From positions 5,643 to 69,642 of the forward strand of contig CAKOKS010000006.1 in NCBI GenBank assembly GCA_934095845.1: DNA of 64,000 bases, in the 5' to 3' direction. The position numbers and the translations under genes were made by a program. The DNA comes from an uncultured Bacilli bacterium (GTDB lineage Bacteria; Bacillota_I; Bacilli_A; RF39; UBA660). Positions 34,978 through 44,395 of this stretch are shown piece by piece (positions within the stretch are counted from its first letter, which is position 1; each line of letters opens with the position of its first letter). The notes beneath the pieces were generated by a model. It was not told the DNA's origin. It was given only the letters and a program-made list of their open reading frames with translations, and did not search any database.

Positions 34978-35745
34978 TTACTCTTTAATTAAGTCAAGTA
35001 AGTCAATTATCTCTAAATTATTATATTTGATTTTACTTAAATATACTTTAAATTCATTTAAAGTTAGATTAGGATTTATTTTAATAATAGTTCCTCCATT
35101 TATGTTATTTATCTCTTTTGATATATTATTACTTTTTATTACGCCACTTGATTTAATAATATAAGATTTATTATTTATACAAGATGCATAATGACTTGTA
35201 TCTACATCACATATATTTTTATTTAAATCACTCTTTTTTAAACAATATTTAATATCAGTAAAATCATCTTCATTACTTCCACCATTAATGTATGTTATAT
35301 TCTTAGAAGATATTTCATCACATGAATTTATTACTTTAGCAAATTTAATATTTTCTTCTTCTAAGTATTTTTCAACATTTTTATTATTAACTATTAAAGC
35401 AATTTTACTATTATCAACATTTCCAATTATAATTTTATCTAAATTATCTTTTAAAGATATATCTGGTTTTATATAATCATAGACAAAAAAAGTTTCATTA
35501 AAAGAACCGAAATCATTCATCTTTAAATAGCTTTCTCTTTTATTTAGTTCTCTTCCATTTTTACCACTTATAATGGTATTATCTTCAATAATAGCGTTTA
35601 CTGGACTTTCATATAATGAGTCTTCATACATTTTTATTTCTTTCATTAATGGACTTAAGTTTTCAACATATAAAATAAGTCTATCTGATGCATAAAAAGA
35701 TAAAACACATAAAGTTATAACAAGAGCATATTTAAAATATTTCAT
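34978..35745 (-). CDS. membrane-anchored protein of unknown function
   Basis: 255 residues behind AGGTGA. One N-terminal membrane segment (FKYALVITLCVLSFYA), then an external domain: VENLSPLMKEIKMYEDSL, NTIISGKNGRELNKRESY, GSFNETFFVYDYIKP. Four cysteines in the second half. I do not recognise it; a degenerate polysaccharide-deacetylase-like fold is possible but unsupported. It lies directly upstream of polA in the same direction. Confidence 0.65.
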   Translation of the reverse strand: MKYFKYALVITLCVLSFYASDRLILYVENLSPLMKEIKMYEDSLYESPVNAIIEDNTIISGKNGRELNKRESYLKMNDFGSFNETFFVYDYIKPDISLKDNLDKIIIGNVDNSKIALIVNNKNVEKYLEEENIKFAKVINSCDEISSKNITYINGGSNEDDFTDIKYCLKKSDLNKNICDVDTSHYASCINNKSYIIKSSGVIKSNNISKEINNINGGTIIKINPNLTLNEFKVYLSKIKYNNLEIIDLLDLIKE

Positions 35746-35789
35746 ATTTTCACCTATTAAACTATATGTATTTATTTTATTTAAATAAC

Positions 35790-35816
35790 AAAAAAAGTAA
35801 GAAATATTTCTTACTT
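35790..35816 (-). terminator. terminator of the glycine-rich surface protein gene
   Basis: Palindrome AAGTAAGAAATATTTCTTACTT followed by a T-run on the minus strand, overlapping the gene end. Confidence 0.7.
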
Positions 35817-37160
35817 AATTAAAGTTATACGAGCATATCCATTACCAGATTTAGCACAATTTTCTGTTGGTGTTGAGTTTACACATGTTGTGCTTATAGT
35901 TTTAGTTGATTCTTCTGTAGATTCTTCACAGTTATAACAATACATTACTTTTTCTGTTAAAAGTGAGTTTCCTATATATCCTGAGCCTCCTGCTCCTGAT
36001 GAAGCACAACTATTACCACTTTTAAAGCTTGCAGCTCCACCTCCGTAGAAACCTCCTCCGCCTCCACCGGCACCGAAAGTTCCTGTTGTTGAATTACCAC
36101 TTGGAGCTGAACCACCTTTTCCAAATGATGCTTGAGAAGCATCACTATCTCCGCGAGTACCTGCTGTTGTTTGTGTACCTCCAGTTGGAGTAAAGCAACT
36201 TCCTGTTCCTTTAGAACCAGTTAATCCACCGCCAGAACCACCAGGACGTCCACTATTTTCTCCTGCTCCGCCTCCGCCTCCAGAGACAATAAGTATACTA
36301 TCTTTAGAATTTTCTAAAGTAGATAAGAGTCCAGAAACCAATGACATATGAGTAGCTCCGCCTCCGCCACCTCCAGGATTAGATATTGATCCAGCAGTTT
36401 TTTGACCAGAGCCTCCGCCATTATATCCATTTTTAGCTGATATAGATTGACCACCAATATATATGTATAGTAAACTATTTTCATTTAAATCTAAGTTTCC
36501 AGTTGAATATCCACCATATCCACCTATTGATTTATTACCACTACCTGAGCCTCCTTGTGCTCCCCAAGTTTCGATTTTGTATGTTCCACTTATTGGAACG
36601 GTAAATGTTTGTTCTCCACCAGTATAATCAAATGTCCATTCTGTTGGGCCTGAATAACTTTCTCCTAATGTATCTCTTTCTACTGCATTAAATGTTAATT
36701 CACATACATATTCTTCTTTTACTTCTTCGGTTGCTGTTTTGTTTAATGTTACTGTTAATGTTCCATTTAATGAAGTCTTTGCTTTTACTACTGTTGCATT
36801 ATTTTCTAGTTCATTTTTAATGCTTGTATATTTTGCTTCTGCATCATCTTTTACTTTACAATTAACAGTCACCTCTGCATCATAGTTTGCTGAATTATTT
36901 GTTACTTCATAATTTAATACCGATGTTTGATTTAATGTTTTTAAATCACTTGTTTCAAATGTAATTATTTTCTTTGTATCATCTACTACTGAACTATATA
37001 CATCCTTTCCATCTAATGTTGCTGATGTGAATATTACTGAAAAGTCTTCTGTGTTTTCAGAAACTTTTGCATTGCCATTTATTACTAAAGTTGTACTTAT
37101 GGCAGCAAATCCTATACAGATTATTAAAATTGTAATTATTAACATATTTCTCCTTTTCAT
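35811..37160 (-). CDS. surface protein with shared module and glycine-rich domain
   Basis: 449 residues from MKRRNMLIITILII. Residues 1-165 are the shared N-terminal module (GFAAISTTLVINGNAKV, DDFSV replaced by EDFSVIFTSATLDGKDVY). The rest is a glycine-rich domain (EWTFDYTGGEQTFTVP, GTYKIETWGAQGGSGSG, many GGGGG runs, GYARITLIK) of the Gly_rich type found in secreted bacterial proteins. Codons in that part are rich in GGA/GGC and GC-richer than the neighbours. It shows that the common module carries different tips. TTTACA-type sequences lie upstream, without a G tract. Confidence 0.82.
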   Translation of the reverse strand: MKRRNMLIITILIICIGFAAISTTLVINGNAKVSENTEDFSVIFTSATLDGKDVYSSVVDDTKKIITFETSDLKTLNQTSVLNYEVTNNSANYDAEVTVNCKVKDDAEAKYTSIKNELENNATVVKAKTSLNGTLTVTLNKTATEEVKEEYVCELTFNAVERDTLGESYSGPTEWTFDYTGGEQTFTVPISGTYKIETWGAQGGSGSGNKSIGGYGGYSTGNLDLNENSLLYIYIGGQSISAKNGYNGGGSGQKTAGSISNPGGGGGGATHMSLVSGLLSTLENSKDSILIVSGGGGGAGENSGRPGGSGGGLTGSKGTGSCFTPTGGTQTTAGTRGDSDASQASFGKGGSAPSGNSTTGTFGAGGGGGGFYGGGAASFKSGNSCASSGAGGSGYIGNSLLTEKVMYCYNCEESTEESTKTISTTCVNSTPTENCAKSGNGYARITLIK

Positions 37161-37255
37161 TATACACACACCATTCTAGGATAATTATACAATATTTTAG
37201 TTTTATTTTTACTTTTATATTATTATTGTGTGTAAAAGTTTACAAATTTATTGTA

Positions 37256-37286
37256 AAAAAATAGATAACATTTATTTATTATCTAT
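37256..37286 (-). terminator. terminator of the PP2C-like gene
   Basis: Stem AAATAGATAA/TTATCTATTT with a T-run on the minus strand. Confidence 0.65.
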
Positions 37287-38117
37287 TTTATAAATTATAA
37301 TTGTTTTTTCTTTACCATACTTTTTATAATCTTGTGTTGATTTAGGAACTATATAATTTTCAAAATCTTCTTTATTAAAATCTAATATTTTATCTATAAA
37401 ATCTTGTTCATGTAAAAAGTCTGAAAAGCCATCACTATAAAGTAAAACTGTATCTTCATTTTCTAACTCAATTTCTCCACTTTTAATAAAACTAATTGCT
37501 TCTTTTTCTCCAGTAATTGCGCCAAATGAAACACATACGCCATCATGAATATTATCTGGTTTATTTCTAAAATCACGCCTTACAATTACTCTAGTTTCTG
37601 GTAAATGCCAAGTATTACCAGTTATTTTTGATTTATAAGGATCACTATAGAGTGCTTTATCATCATCTGTTTGGAATTTTATATTACCTAGTTTGTCATA
37701 AACAATTACGCCTGAATCACATATATACGCAAATTTAAGAGTACTTTCTTTTATTTCAATACATGATGCAACTGCTCCATAATAGTCGTTTTCTAAATAA
37801 TCACATTCTTTAATATATTTTTTATTTAGTAAGTTAACTGCTTCATTACATTTAATTAATTTTTCTTTTAAAGTACCATTCTCTTCTTCAAAAGTTTTAC
37901 ATATCTCTTTAGCACACATTTCTGCTCCACTTGGATTAGGATAATTAATAATTAAATCTTTTTTTGAACATTTAGAAAAGTCTTTTATTCCAATTGGATC
38001 TCTTGTTATTCCATCAGCTATAATAGCTGTATTTTCATTAGCATAATATTGATCTTCTACTGGAAAATTAATATTACTAGTTAATATATTTTCAAAAGTA
38101 TTTTTATATAATAACAT
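37272..38117 (-). CDS. PP2C-family phosphatase-like protein
   Basis: 281 residues. DQYYANENTAIIADGIT near the start corresponds to the metal-binding ADG motif, YYGAVASCIEI to the second conserved strand and VLLYSDGFSDFL to the SDG motif of PP2C serine/threonine phosphatases. It is divergent and activity is uncertain. It sits 14 bases after whiA, so probably the same transcript. Confidence 0.7.
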   Translation of the reverse strand: MLLYKNTFENILTSNINFPVEDQYYANENTAIIADGITRDPIGIKDFSKCSKKDLIINYPNPSGAEMCAKEICKTFEEENGTLKEKLIKCNEAVNLLNKKYIKECDYLENDYYGAVASCIEIKESTLKFAYICDSGVIVYDKLGNIKFQTDDDKALYSDPYKSKITGNTWHLPETRVIVRRDFRNKPDNIHDGVCVSFGAITGEKEAISFIKSGEIELENEDTVLLYSDGFSDFLHEQDFIDKILDFNKEDFENYIVPKSTQDYKKYGKEKTIIIYKIDNK

Positions 38118-38131
38118 TTTAACAACTCCTT

Positions 38132-39034
38132 TTATTTGTTTTTATGTTTAGTAACTAACTCTTTTATTTTTCTAAAATGATGATTTATTCCGGATTTAGT
38201 TATATTTATATCTGTTTCTAAAGATATAATTTCTGCAAGTTCATTCATTGTTGTTTCTGGATATTTAAGTCTATAAGATATTATTAATTTAGTTTTATCA
38301 TCTAATAAAGACTCTAAATCATTTTCTTTTAAATAATTTATATTTTCTATTTGTTCATTACAAGTTTTCATAGATTTTTCAACATTTGCTTGTTCACAGT
38401 TATTAAGTCTATTAACCATGTTTTTATGGTCCCTATAAATTCTTATATCTTCAAAATAGAATAATGCATTTATTGCTCCTATTAACTTAATAAAGTCACT
38501 TATTTCTTCTGCTTGTTTTAAGTAAACCATATAACCTTTTTCTCTTTTTAATATTTTACTTGAGAATCTAAAATGTTTAAGTAATTTATCAACTGTTTTT
38601 GCATATCCTTCATTATCTATTAAAAATTCAAGATGATATTTACTTTTAGCTGGATCATTAATGGAACCTGTTGCTAAAAATACTCCCTTTAAGAAAGATA
38701 TTTGTTCTTCATCTGAAAAAGTAAGTATATTTTTATAAATATTATCAACATCTAATTTTATAGTATTAACTTTTTCAGTTACTTGAAGTAAATATATTTT
38801 TTTTACTAAAAATTTTTTTTGAGTTCTTATAGTTAATTTTATATTAACTCCATATATTCTTTTAAGAAGATTAAACATTCTTCTTGCTACACTTGAATTT
38901 TCTGTTTTTATTAATATAGATTCATCTATAGAATCATTATATTTTAAGAATGAACAAAGTTCACTTAAAGATTCTAATTTATTAGTTTCTATTTTAGATA
39001 TTTCATCTTTTATTTGAGTTGTAAATGATGCCAT
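38132..39034 (-). CDS. whiA: DNA-binding protein WhiA
   Basis: 300 residues behind GGAGG. N-terminal homing-endonuclease-like domain (FTTQIKDEISKIE, FLKGVFLATGSINDP) and C-terminal helix-turn-helix (RLKYPETTMNELAEII, GINHHFRKI) match WhiA. In Bacillus it affects cell division and chromosome segregation. It is usually next to yvcJ/yvcK; those neighbours are missing here. Confidence 0.93.
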   Translation of the reverse strand: MASFTTQIKDEISKIETNKLESLSELCSFLKYNDSIDESILIKTENSSVARRMFNLLKRIYGVNIKLTIRTQKKFLVKKIYLLQVTEKVNTIKLDVDNIYKNILTFSDEEQISFLKGVFLATGSINDPAKSKYHLEFLIDNEGYAKTVDKLLKHFRFSSKILKREKGYMVYLKQAEEISDFIKLIGAINALFYFEDIRIYRDHKNMVNRLNNCEQANVEKSMKTCNEQIENINYLKENDLESLLDDKTKLIISYRLKYPETTMNELAEIISLETDINITKSGINHHFRKIKELVTKHKNK

Positions 39035-39079
39035 GTTAACCTCCTCAATGTAATATTATTATATCAAATTTATTTTATA

Positions 39080-39108
39080 AAAAAATGATAATTTTTAAAT
39101 TACCATTT
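39080..39108 (-). terminator. terminator of the response-regulator gene
   Basis: Stem AAATGGTAATTT/AAATTATCATTT with a T-run on the minus strand. Confidence 0.65.
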
Positions 39109-40755
39109 TTAGAATATTTCTTTTAATTCTTTTTTAATATCATTAACTACTTTTATTAAATCAGGATTATACTTTTTACTTTCAGTTACTAATATATTTT
39201 TTATAGCTACATTAAACGATTTAGATAAAGCATATTGATAAATTCTCACAGCAACATTTGTTATTTGAGCTTCTATCGGTATAGATTCTCCACTTATAGA
39301 ATTTGGATAACCTGTACCATTAAAGTTTTCAAAACTATATTTAATTATATTATTAGCAACTAAAAGTGTACCTTCGTCTTTAATATAATTTTTTAATAGT
39401 ATTTCACCATATTCTATTTCTTCTTTTATAGCATCACTTGTAATAACTGAATCTTTAGATAAAGCAATTGAACCTACATTATAAAGTGCACATGTATTTA
39501 CAATTTTATCAATGTATTTAGCTTCTAAATTATATTTAGGATAGTTATTTGCAAGTGTTAAAGAAATAAGTCTAACTATTTTCTTTAAAGTATTTGATTC
39601 TTTAGAAGTTTCAATATTATTAATTATTTTATTTATTATTATTTCTAATGATTTATTATCATTTGCAGTTTTTAATTCTTCATTTTGAACATCAACTATA
39701 TTTTGTAAGTTATTACTCGATTGATATAGTTTAATAATTTTACCAAATCTTCTTCTTATATTTTCTGTATTAAATGGTTTTTCTAACATATCAACAATTT
39801 CATATTGATATACTCTTTTTCTTGTTTCTCTTGATTCATCTCCACTTATAATAGCAACAGGGATTCTTGAAAATAAATCATTTGAACGCATAAAGTTAAG
39901 AACTTCAAATCCATCTGATTCTGGCATTATTAAATCTAAAAGCATACCTACAATGTTTTCTTTAGAGCCATTTAAATCGTTTGATAAAACATTTTCAGTA
40001 ATTATATTTATTGCTTCTTCTCCATTTTTAGCAACTAATATTTCATATTCATTTGAAAATATTCTTTTTAAAGAGTTTCTTATAATTGATGAATCATCTA
40101 CAATTAAAATAGAAGGTTTTTTATAACTACTAGAAAGTGCCATTTTATTAAGAATAGCTTTATTTAATTCAGGATGTTCTTCAGTAACTTTATTAAATAC
40201 TGAATTAATATATTGTCTTGTTTCTTGATTACTATTCGAGTTTTCAAGTGCATGATTAATTAAATAAATGGCATCACTTATACTTTTATTTTCTTTATCA
40301 AGTTTTTTCTTATAATCAACTACTTCAGTTTCTAGTTTGTCATTTTCACTTTCGATATCTGTTAAACGATTACTAATATCTTCACTCATCATGAAAATCA
40401 TTTTTTTATTTTCAAATGGTAAATAATTAATAATATTTACAAACCATTTATATTCTCCAGTTTCACAAAGTTTACGATATTTTACTTTAGTTTCACTGTT
40501 ACCTCTTTCTCTTTCATTTTCAAGTTTATTAATAGATAATGCATCAAAGTAAGCATTTAAATCACTTGCTGCTACAAATCTTTTAGCCATTTCAATAAAG
40601 TTCATATATGAAAGAGTTTCTTTAATTACTAAACTATTACTAACAGTAAATTCAAATTTATATACTTTATCTCCAGGTATATCAATTGCATATATATTTG
40701 AGTAATTTGCATTGATAATTCTAGATACTTGTTCAATTAATCCCATTTCATTCAT
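39109..40755 (-). CDS. response regulator with PAS-like N-terminus and degenerate HD-GYP domain
   Basis: 548 residues. About 1-140 looks like a PAS sensor, then a coiled coil, then a receiver domain at about 210-350 (SILIVDDSSIIRNSLKRIF, LLDLIMPESDGFEVL, IPVAIISGDES, DMLEKPF) with the phosphorylatable Asp. The C-terminus has NFNGTGYPNSISGESIPIEA, the GYP block of HD-GYP phosphodiesterases, but the HDIGK metal site is replaced by ALYNVGSIAL. It probably no longer hydrolyses c-di-GMP and may bind it or signal through protein contacts. Confidence 0.82.
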   Translation of the reverse strand: MNEMGLIEQVSRIINANYSNIYAIDIPGDKVYKFEFTVSNSLVIKETLSYMNFIEMAKRFVAASDLNAYFDALSINKLENERERGNSETKVKYRKLCETGEYKWFVNIINYLPFENKKMIFMMSEDISNRLTDIESENDKLETEVVDYKKKLDKENKSISDAIYLINHALENSNSNQETRQYINSVFNKVTEEHPELNKAILNKMALSSSYKKPSILIVDDSSIIRNSLKRIFSNEYEILVAKNGEEAINIITENVLSNDLNGSKENIVGMLLDLIMPESDGFEVLNFMRSNDLFSRIPVAIISGDESRETRKRVYQYEIVDMLEKPFNTENIRRRFGKIIKLYQSSNNLQNIVDVQNEELKTANDNKSLEIIINKIINNIETSKESNTLKKIVRLISLTLANNYPKYNLEAKYIDKIVNTCALYNVGSIALSKDSVITSDAIKEEIEYGEILLKNYIKDEGTLLVANNIIKYSFENFNGTGYPNSISGESIPIEAQITNVAVRIYQYALSKSFNVAIKNILVTESKKYNPDLIKVVNDIKKELKEIF

Positions 40756-40828
40756 TTTAATCCCTATCCTTACTATTAGTAATTATATCATGTTAAACAT
40801 TAGTTGTAAATTAGAGAAATTTTGACAA

Positions 40829-40854
40829 AAAAAAGAAAACTTAAAAAGTTCTCT
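40829..40854 (-). terminator. terminator
   Basis: Stem GAGAACTTTTT/AAGTTTTC with eight T on the minus strand, at the end of the 40853 gene. Confidence 0.55.
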
Positions 40855-41662
40855 ATCTAGATAAAGTTAATTTTACTGAATTTAAGTCTAATGTCGATTT
40901 CTTACTTTGTGGATTTTCTGAAAATAAGAATTCATCCTCTAAATAAGGTATAAATTTTAAGTTATCTGCCATAAATGTTAAATCTGCTCCATGAATTCTA
41001 AGTAATTTAATAATATCTTCTACCATTGTTTCTGATCCATTATTCTTTTTACCTAATAATGTTAATATATCACTTACTTGAGGATTTTTTTGATTTCTTT
41101 CACACTCTTCTATGTAAAGATTAATACTTTCCATTATTGTTCTTACATATTCATAAACACTTGGAGAAGAAAAACCCATTACTTGCATACGATAACTCAT
41201 AATATAAAACGTTTTTATTTCTTCATTAATAAATTTTATATACGATATTAATAAATTATATATAGTTTTTATTTCTCTTTTTATAATACTATCTTCTGTT
41301 TCTTTAAAGATAGTGAATGATTTGATTGGTTTTATACTTTCATATTTATCTGCTAATACAAAAAAGTCATTTAAGTTATAATTTTCAAAAGGATAATCAA
41401 AAATTTTTCCAAATTGGTTCGTTTCATCATGAGTACTAATTTTATCATAGTATGTATTTGCAAATGTTATTTCATATGCTGGGTTAATTTTTTCAACACC
41501 AATTGTTTCATAATTATTATTTAATAAAATATGTAATCCATCTATAGGTGTTCTAACTAAAATAACATTGTTAAATGCTTCAGCATCTACATTATATAGT
41601 CCATATTTATCACATTCTTTTTTAAAATCTTCACTAGCTAATATTTCTTCCCTTTTTTTCAT
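40853..41662 (-). CDS. hypothetical protein at the edge of island 2
   Basis: 269 residues from MKKREEILASEDFKKEC, behind AAAGGAAG; the longer frame upstream is unlikely. Soluble; motifs VRTPIDGLHILLNNNYETIG, FENYNLNDFFVLADKY and MVEDIIKLLRIHGADLTFMA. Function unknown. It is the last gene before the accessory region. Confidence 0.65.
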   Translation of the reverse strand: MKKREEILASEDFKKECDKYGLYNVDAEAFNNVILVRTPIDGLHILLNNNYETIGVEKINPAYEITFANTYYDKISTHDETNQFGKIFDYPFENYNLNDFFVLADKYESIKPIKSFTIFKETEDSIIKREIKTIYNLLISYIKFINEEIKTFYIMSYRMQVMGFSSPSVYEYVRTIMESINLYIEECERNQKNPQVSDILTLLGKKNNGSETMVEDIIKLLRIHGADLTFMADNLKFIPYLEDEFLFSENPQSKKSTLDLNSVKLTLSR

Positions 41663-41888
41663 AAGCCACTTCCTTTGTTGATTACATATTGTATTACAAA
41701 AGAAGAAAATATGCAAATCTTTTACAGATCATTTTTATCCATTAAGTCAACTAGATTTTTTGATGAAAAAACAGTGAATTTATTAATCTAATTTTATAAA
41801 CAAAATAAATAAGCACAAATATTTTTAATCTTATCTTTAATCCTTATTATCTTCCTTTTATTATTATTGTTATCTAAAACTATAATAT

Positions 41889-41924
41889 AAAAGAAAATCA
41901 CCTAACTCAGCAATGATTTAGGTG
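41889..41924 (-). terminator. terminator, possible end of a short RNA
   Basis: Minus-strand stem CACCTAA/TTAGGTG with a 12-base loop, followed by ATTTTCTTTT. Upstream, TTGCAT and TAATAT 18 bases apart (about 41955-41985) could start an RNA of roughly 70 bases containing GTTGAGTGTTGCC. No ORF is seen in 41663-42077. The rest of this gap is featureless. Confidence 0.45.
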
Positions 41925-42077
41925 AACACCATTTTTAAGGCAACACTCAACATGCTAATATTAAATGTCCCTTTTTTATTGTATGCAAGTTTCCTTGACA
42001 TATTCATAATATCATAAATAAGGTATTTTAACAAGTCACTTTATTGGTTAACAATACTTTCTTATATTAATATTTAA

Positions 42078-43060
42078 TTATTCATTTTGGTTATCTAAAC
42101 TTTTAACCATTTTTTTTACTTCTTCATTTCCAATTGGTGTAATAGTTGCTTTTACTTCAGGATCTTCATCCCAATAATATATTCTGTTCCATCTATTTCA
42201 TAACTTTCTTTTAATTTTAAAGTTGGTATGTCTATTTCTAATGATTTTATATAAGCTCCATAAGACATATTTATTAAATCTTCATAACCTTTAAATAACA
42301 ATTTATAATTTGCATAAGCTAAATATCCATTTGAAGAAGAACTAATTTTTAAGTTTGTATCTTGTTGATATAAAATTGCTACTCTTTTTGAAAGAACATT
42401 ATAAAGTTCGATTAATTCTTTTCTTATTGATTTAACACCGATAATATTAGCCAAATCCATTTCAAATAAATATTTTTCCATGTCCTTACATTGTTTTGGC
42501 CAAGCATGATTTTGAATTTGTATATCTGTATAACTATTCCAAATACTAGTTATAATCTCAGCCGCGATACACTTTCCTATAGATAGATTTTGTTCATCTA
42601 CTTCAATTGATTCATCAATTTTTCTTTTTGGAAAATTAGTTAACCATTCTTTAATAATACTTCTTATTTTAAAAGTTTGGCCTTTATAATCATCATATTT
42701 TCCCATTCCTTCATCCATAAAATATGTATTAATAACACTTCTATCATAATCACTTAATCTATAATTTGCTTTAATTAAATAATCACTATATTCAATATCC
42801 ATATGTGGTTGTATTATTTTTTCTTGTTTTATCCATAAAGTTGTTGACCAGTCACTATCTGATTTACGTTCAAAGAATCTTTTAAATAATTTTTCACTAT
42901 CATACAATGAATCTTCAACTGGCATTTGTTTTTCAAAAAAACGTAGGAAAATCATAAATTCTGATGCTAAAAAACTTGGTTCATAACCATTTTTGACCTT
43001 ACACATCATAAACTCTACTATTAAATCATCTACTGTTAACTTATGTTCTAAATTTACCAT
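42078..43060 (-). pseudogene. unknown island gene, frameshifted near its 3' end
   Basis: From MVNLEHKLTVDDLIVEF (GGAGGG upstream) the frame runs to a TAA at 42152 after GTEYIIGMKILK. One frame over, the sequence continues sensibly as YYWDEDPEVKATITPIG and ends SLDNQNE at 42078. A one- or two-base indel near 42165 therefore truncates a protein of about 327 residues by some 30. Alternatively the short form is real. Soluble, mixed helices; no domain recognised. Confidence 0.55.
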
Positions 43061-43160
43061 AAAACCCTCCATAAATACAAAAATACTATTTTATATCACA
43101 TTTTAATTAAAAATAAATAATCAGTCATATCGTATTAACTAATTACTTATTTTTCATAAA

Positions 43161-43562
43161 TTATAAATTTTTAGTTTGAGAAAATTGATTAGCTATAATA
43201 CCATTTTGAGGCATAATCATATGAAAACCATTTGGAGTTGTTAGCATTCCTATTCCATTGGAACCTTCAATGTTATAAATCGCATTATCCCATTCATTAT
43301 TAGTGTTCATTGCTTTTAGTTCTTCTAATGGAGTAAATTCACCAAAAAAATACATTTCATCATCTTCACTAAGTATCTTCTTTTTAGTTTTACCAAATTC
43401 TTCATATTCGACATAATCAATAAATTTGAAAGCAGCCAATCCATTTTGATAAGTAATTAAACTAGGATCTTTGCTTTCTACTTTTGATATACCTTCATCT
43501 AAACCTATAAAATGATTGTCCCAATATGTTTTTACTCCTGTATAAAATCTTAGATAACTCAT
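43161..43562 (-). CDS. hypothetical island protein
   Basis: 133 residues behind AAAGGAGGG. Starts MSYLRFYTGVKTYWDNHF and ends NQFSQTKNL. Soluble, with an acidic middle (ILSEDDEMYFFGEF). No domain recognised. Located between the frameshifted gene and the KilA-N pseudogene. Confidence 0.6.
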   Translation of the reverse strand: MSYLRFYTGVKTYWDNHFIGLDEGISKVESKDPSLITYQNGLAAFKFIDYVEYEEFGKTKKKILSEDDEMYFFGEFTPLEELKAMNTNNEWDNAIYNIEGSNGIGMLTTPNGFHMIMPQNGIIANQFSQTKNL

Positions 43563-43755
43563 TATTTCACCCTCCTTTTTAATAAATATATTTAATTATT
43601 GTGTAAAAAAGGTAAGTTCTCTAATAAACACATTAATTAAATAATTGAGATTTATTATAGCATAAACTTTAGTATATTAAAACCCAAACTTTTATAGTCT
43701 AAATTTTAAATTATTTGGTTTCGATCAAAGCTTTATTGTTTTCATTTATTTTTTC

Positions 43756-44130
43756 TTATAATAATTCTAATTCTTTTATTAGGTATAATTTGAATTCTGG
43801 ACTTAACCAACTAGCAAATTCAAATGCTATATCAGGATGTGCAAATGTTCCACCTTCATATCTTCCAGATTTTGAAACAATTCCAATTGCATTAGTTTCT
43901 TTAGTCCATTTTTGTGGGGACATTTTAAATTTATTACTACCTGCTTCATTTTTAAAGGGGTGGCGAATTCGCCACCCCTTTAAAATTTTCATTATTTATT
44001 CTTTCCCACAATCCTAAATAAGAAATAACTTCTTTATTTCTCATCCAATCTCTAATTGGAAATCTTGGTTCTTCGGCATCAGCATATCTTGCCATATCAG
44101 TTAATGATATATAATATATATTCTTCTTTC
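43756..44130 (-). pseudogene. KilA-N domain protein, broken at a perfect palindrome
   Basis: The upstream part reads YYISLTDMARYADAEEPRF, RDWMRNKEVISYLGLWERI and NNENFKGV, then hits a stop in the palindrome at 43950-43985. The remainder continues in another frame with EAGSNKFKMSPQKWTKETNA, FAHPDIAFEFASWL and KLYLIKELELL. The intact homologue at 1-424 shows that both parts belong to one protein. The palindrome occupies the equivalent of the NFNSVEFHVIKT segment, so the break is due to a change there, not random decay. Confidence 0.75.
43950..43985. repeat. perfect 36-bp palindrome
   Basis: Centred on GAATTC (43965-43970), with arms TTTTAAAGGGGTGGC. It is far richer in GC than its surroundings. 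Short flanking AATGAA sequences occur on both sides on the minus strand. It either inserted as an element or arose by template-switch perfection of the imperfect palindrome still present in the intact homologue. Confidence 0.85.
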
Positions 44131-44192
44131 TAAATATTCATTTTCTAAAATCAATTTTATCATAAAACTTGCTTAATAATTTTTATAATTAT

Positions 44193-44240
44193 TAAAAAAC
44201 GAACTAAATAAATTAGTTCGAGTTATTATCATTCTGGTGC
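44193..44240 (-). other. att-like remnant with terminator at the distal end of island 2
   Basis: Minus strand: GCACCAGAATGATA, then AACTCGAACTAA opening a hairpin (CGAACTAA/TTAGTTCG) with a T6 run. The first part matches the 3' flank of tRNA-Leu at 6568 (GCACCAGATTGATAGGAAACTCGAACT) nearly base for base. The tRNA body is absent, so this is a leftover junction. The remaining sequence 44241-44345 shows nothing else. Confidence 0.45.
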
Positions 44241-44349
44241 GATAGTTAAGATAGTCCGAAACCATCACAACAAATAAATAAACAATTTAATTCTATAATC
44301 ATTATACCATGACTTTTACTAATTTTGATAAATTATTTTTATAAAAATG

Positions 44350-44389
44350 AAAAAGACCTAAGGCTTCTAAAGTTTCCTAGGCACTTTTC
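44350..44389 (-). ncRNA. candidate AbiF-associated small RNA, downstream copy
   Basis: Minus-strand RNA GTGCCTAGGAAAC, then CTTTAGAAG, GCCTTAGG and TCTTTTT: an outer stem CCTAGG/CTTAGG (one G-U), an inner CTT/AAG stem and a U-run. It differs from the upstream copy by 2 of 39 bases, one of which keeps pairing as G-U. Its promoter (TTGTAT at 44420-44425, 18 bases, TATAAT at 44396-44401) overlaps the abiF stop codon. Confidence 0.65.
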
Positions 44390-44395
44390 AATATT

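Noticed and set aside
20359..37160. LPXTG or sortase anchoring of the surface proteins
   Set aside because: No LPXTG-like motif or C-terminal hydrophobic tail in any of the module proteins, and no sortase gene in the window.
44193..44300. A tRNA gene at the distal end of island 2
   Set aside because: A CACCA-like end and a weak T-arm-like hairpin exist, but no acceptor, D or anticodon stem can be drawn. Kept only as an att-like remnant.
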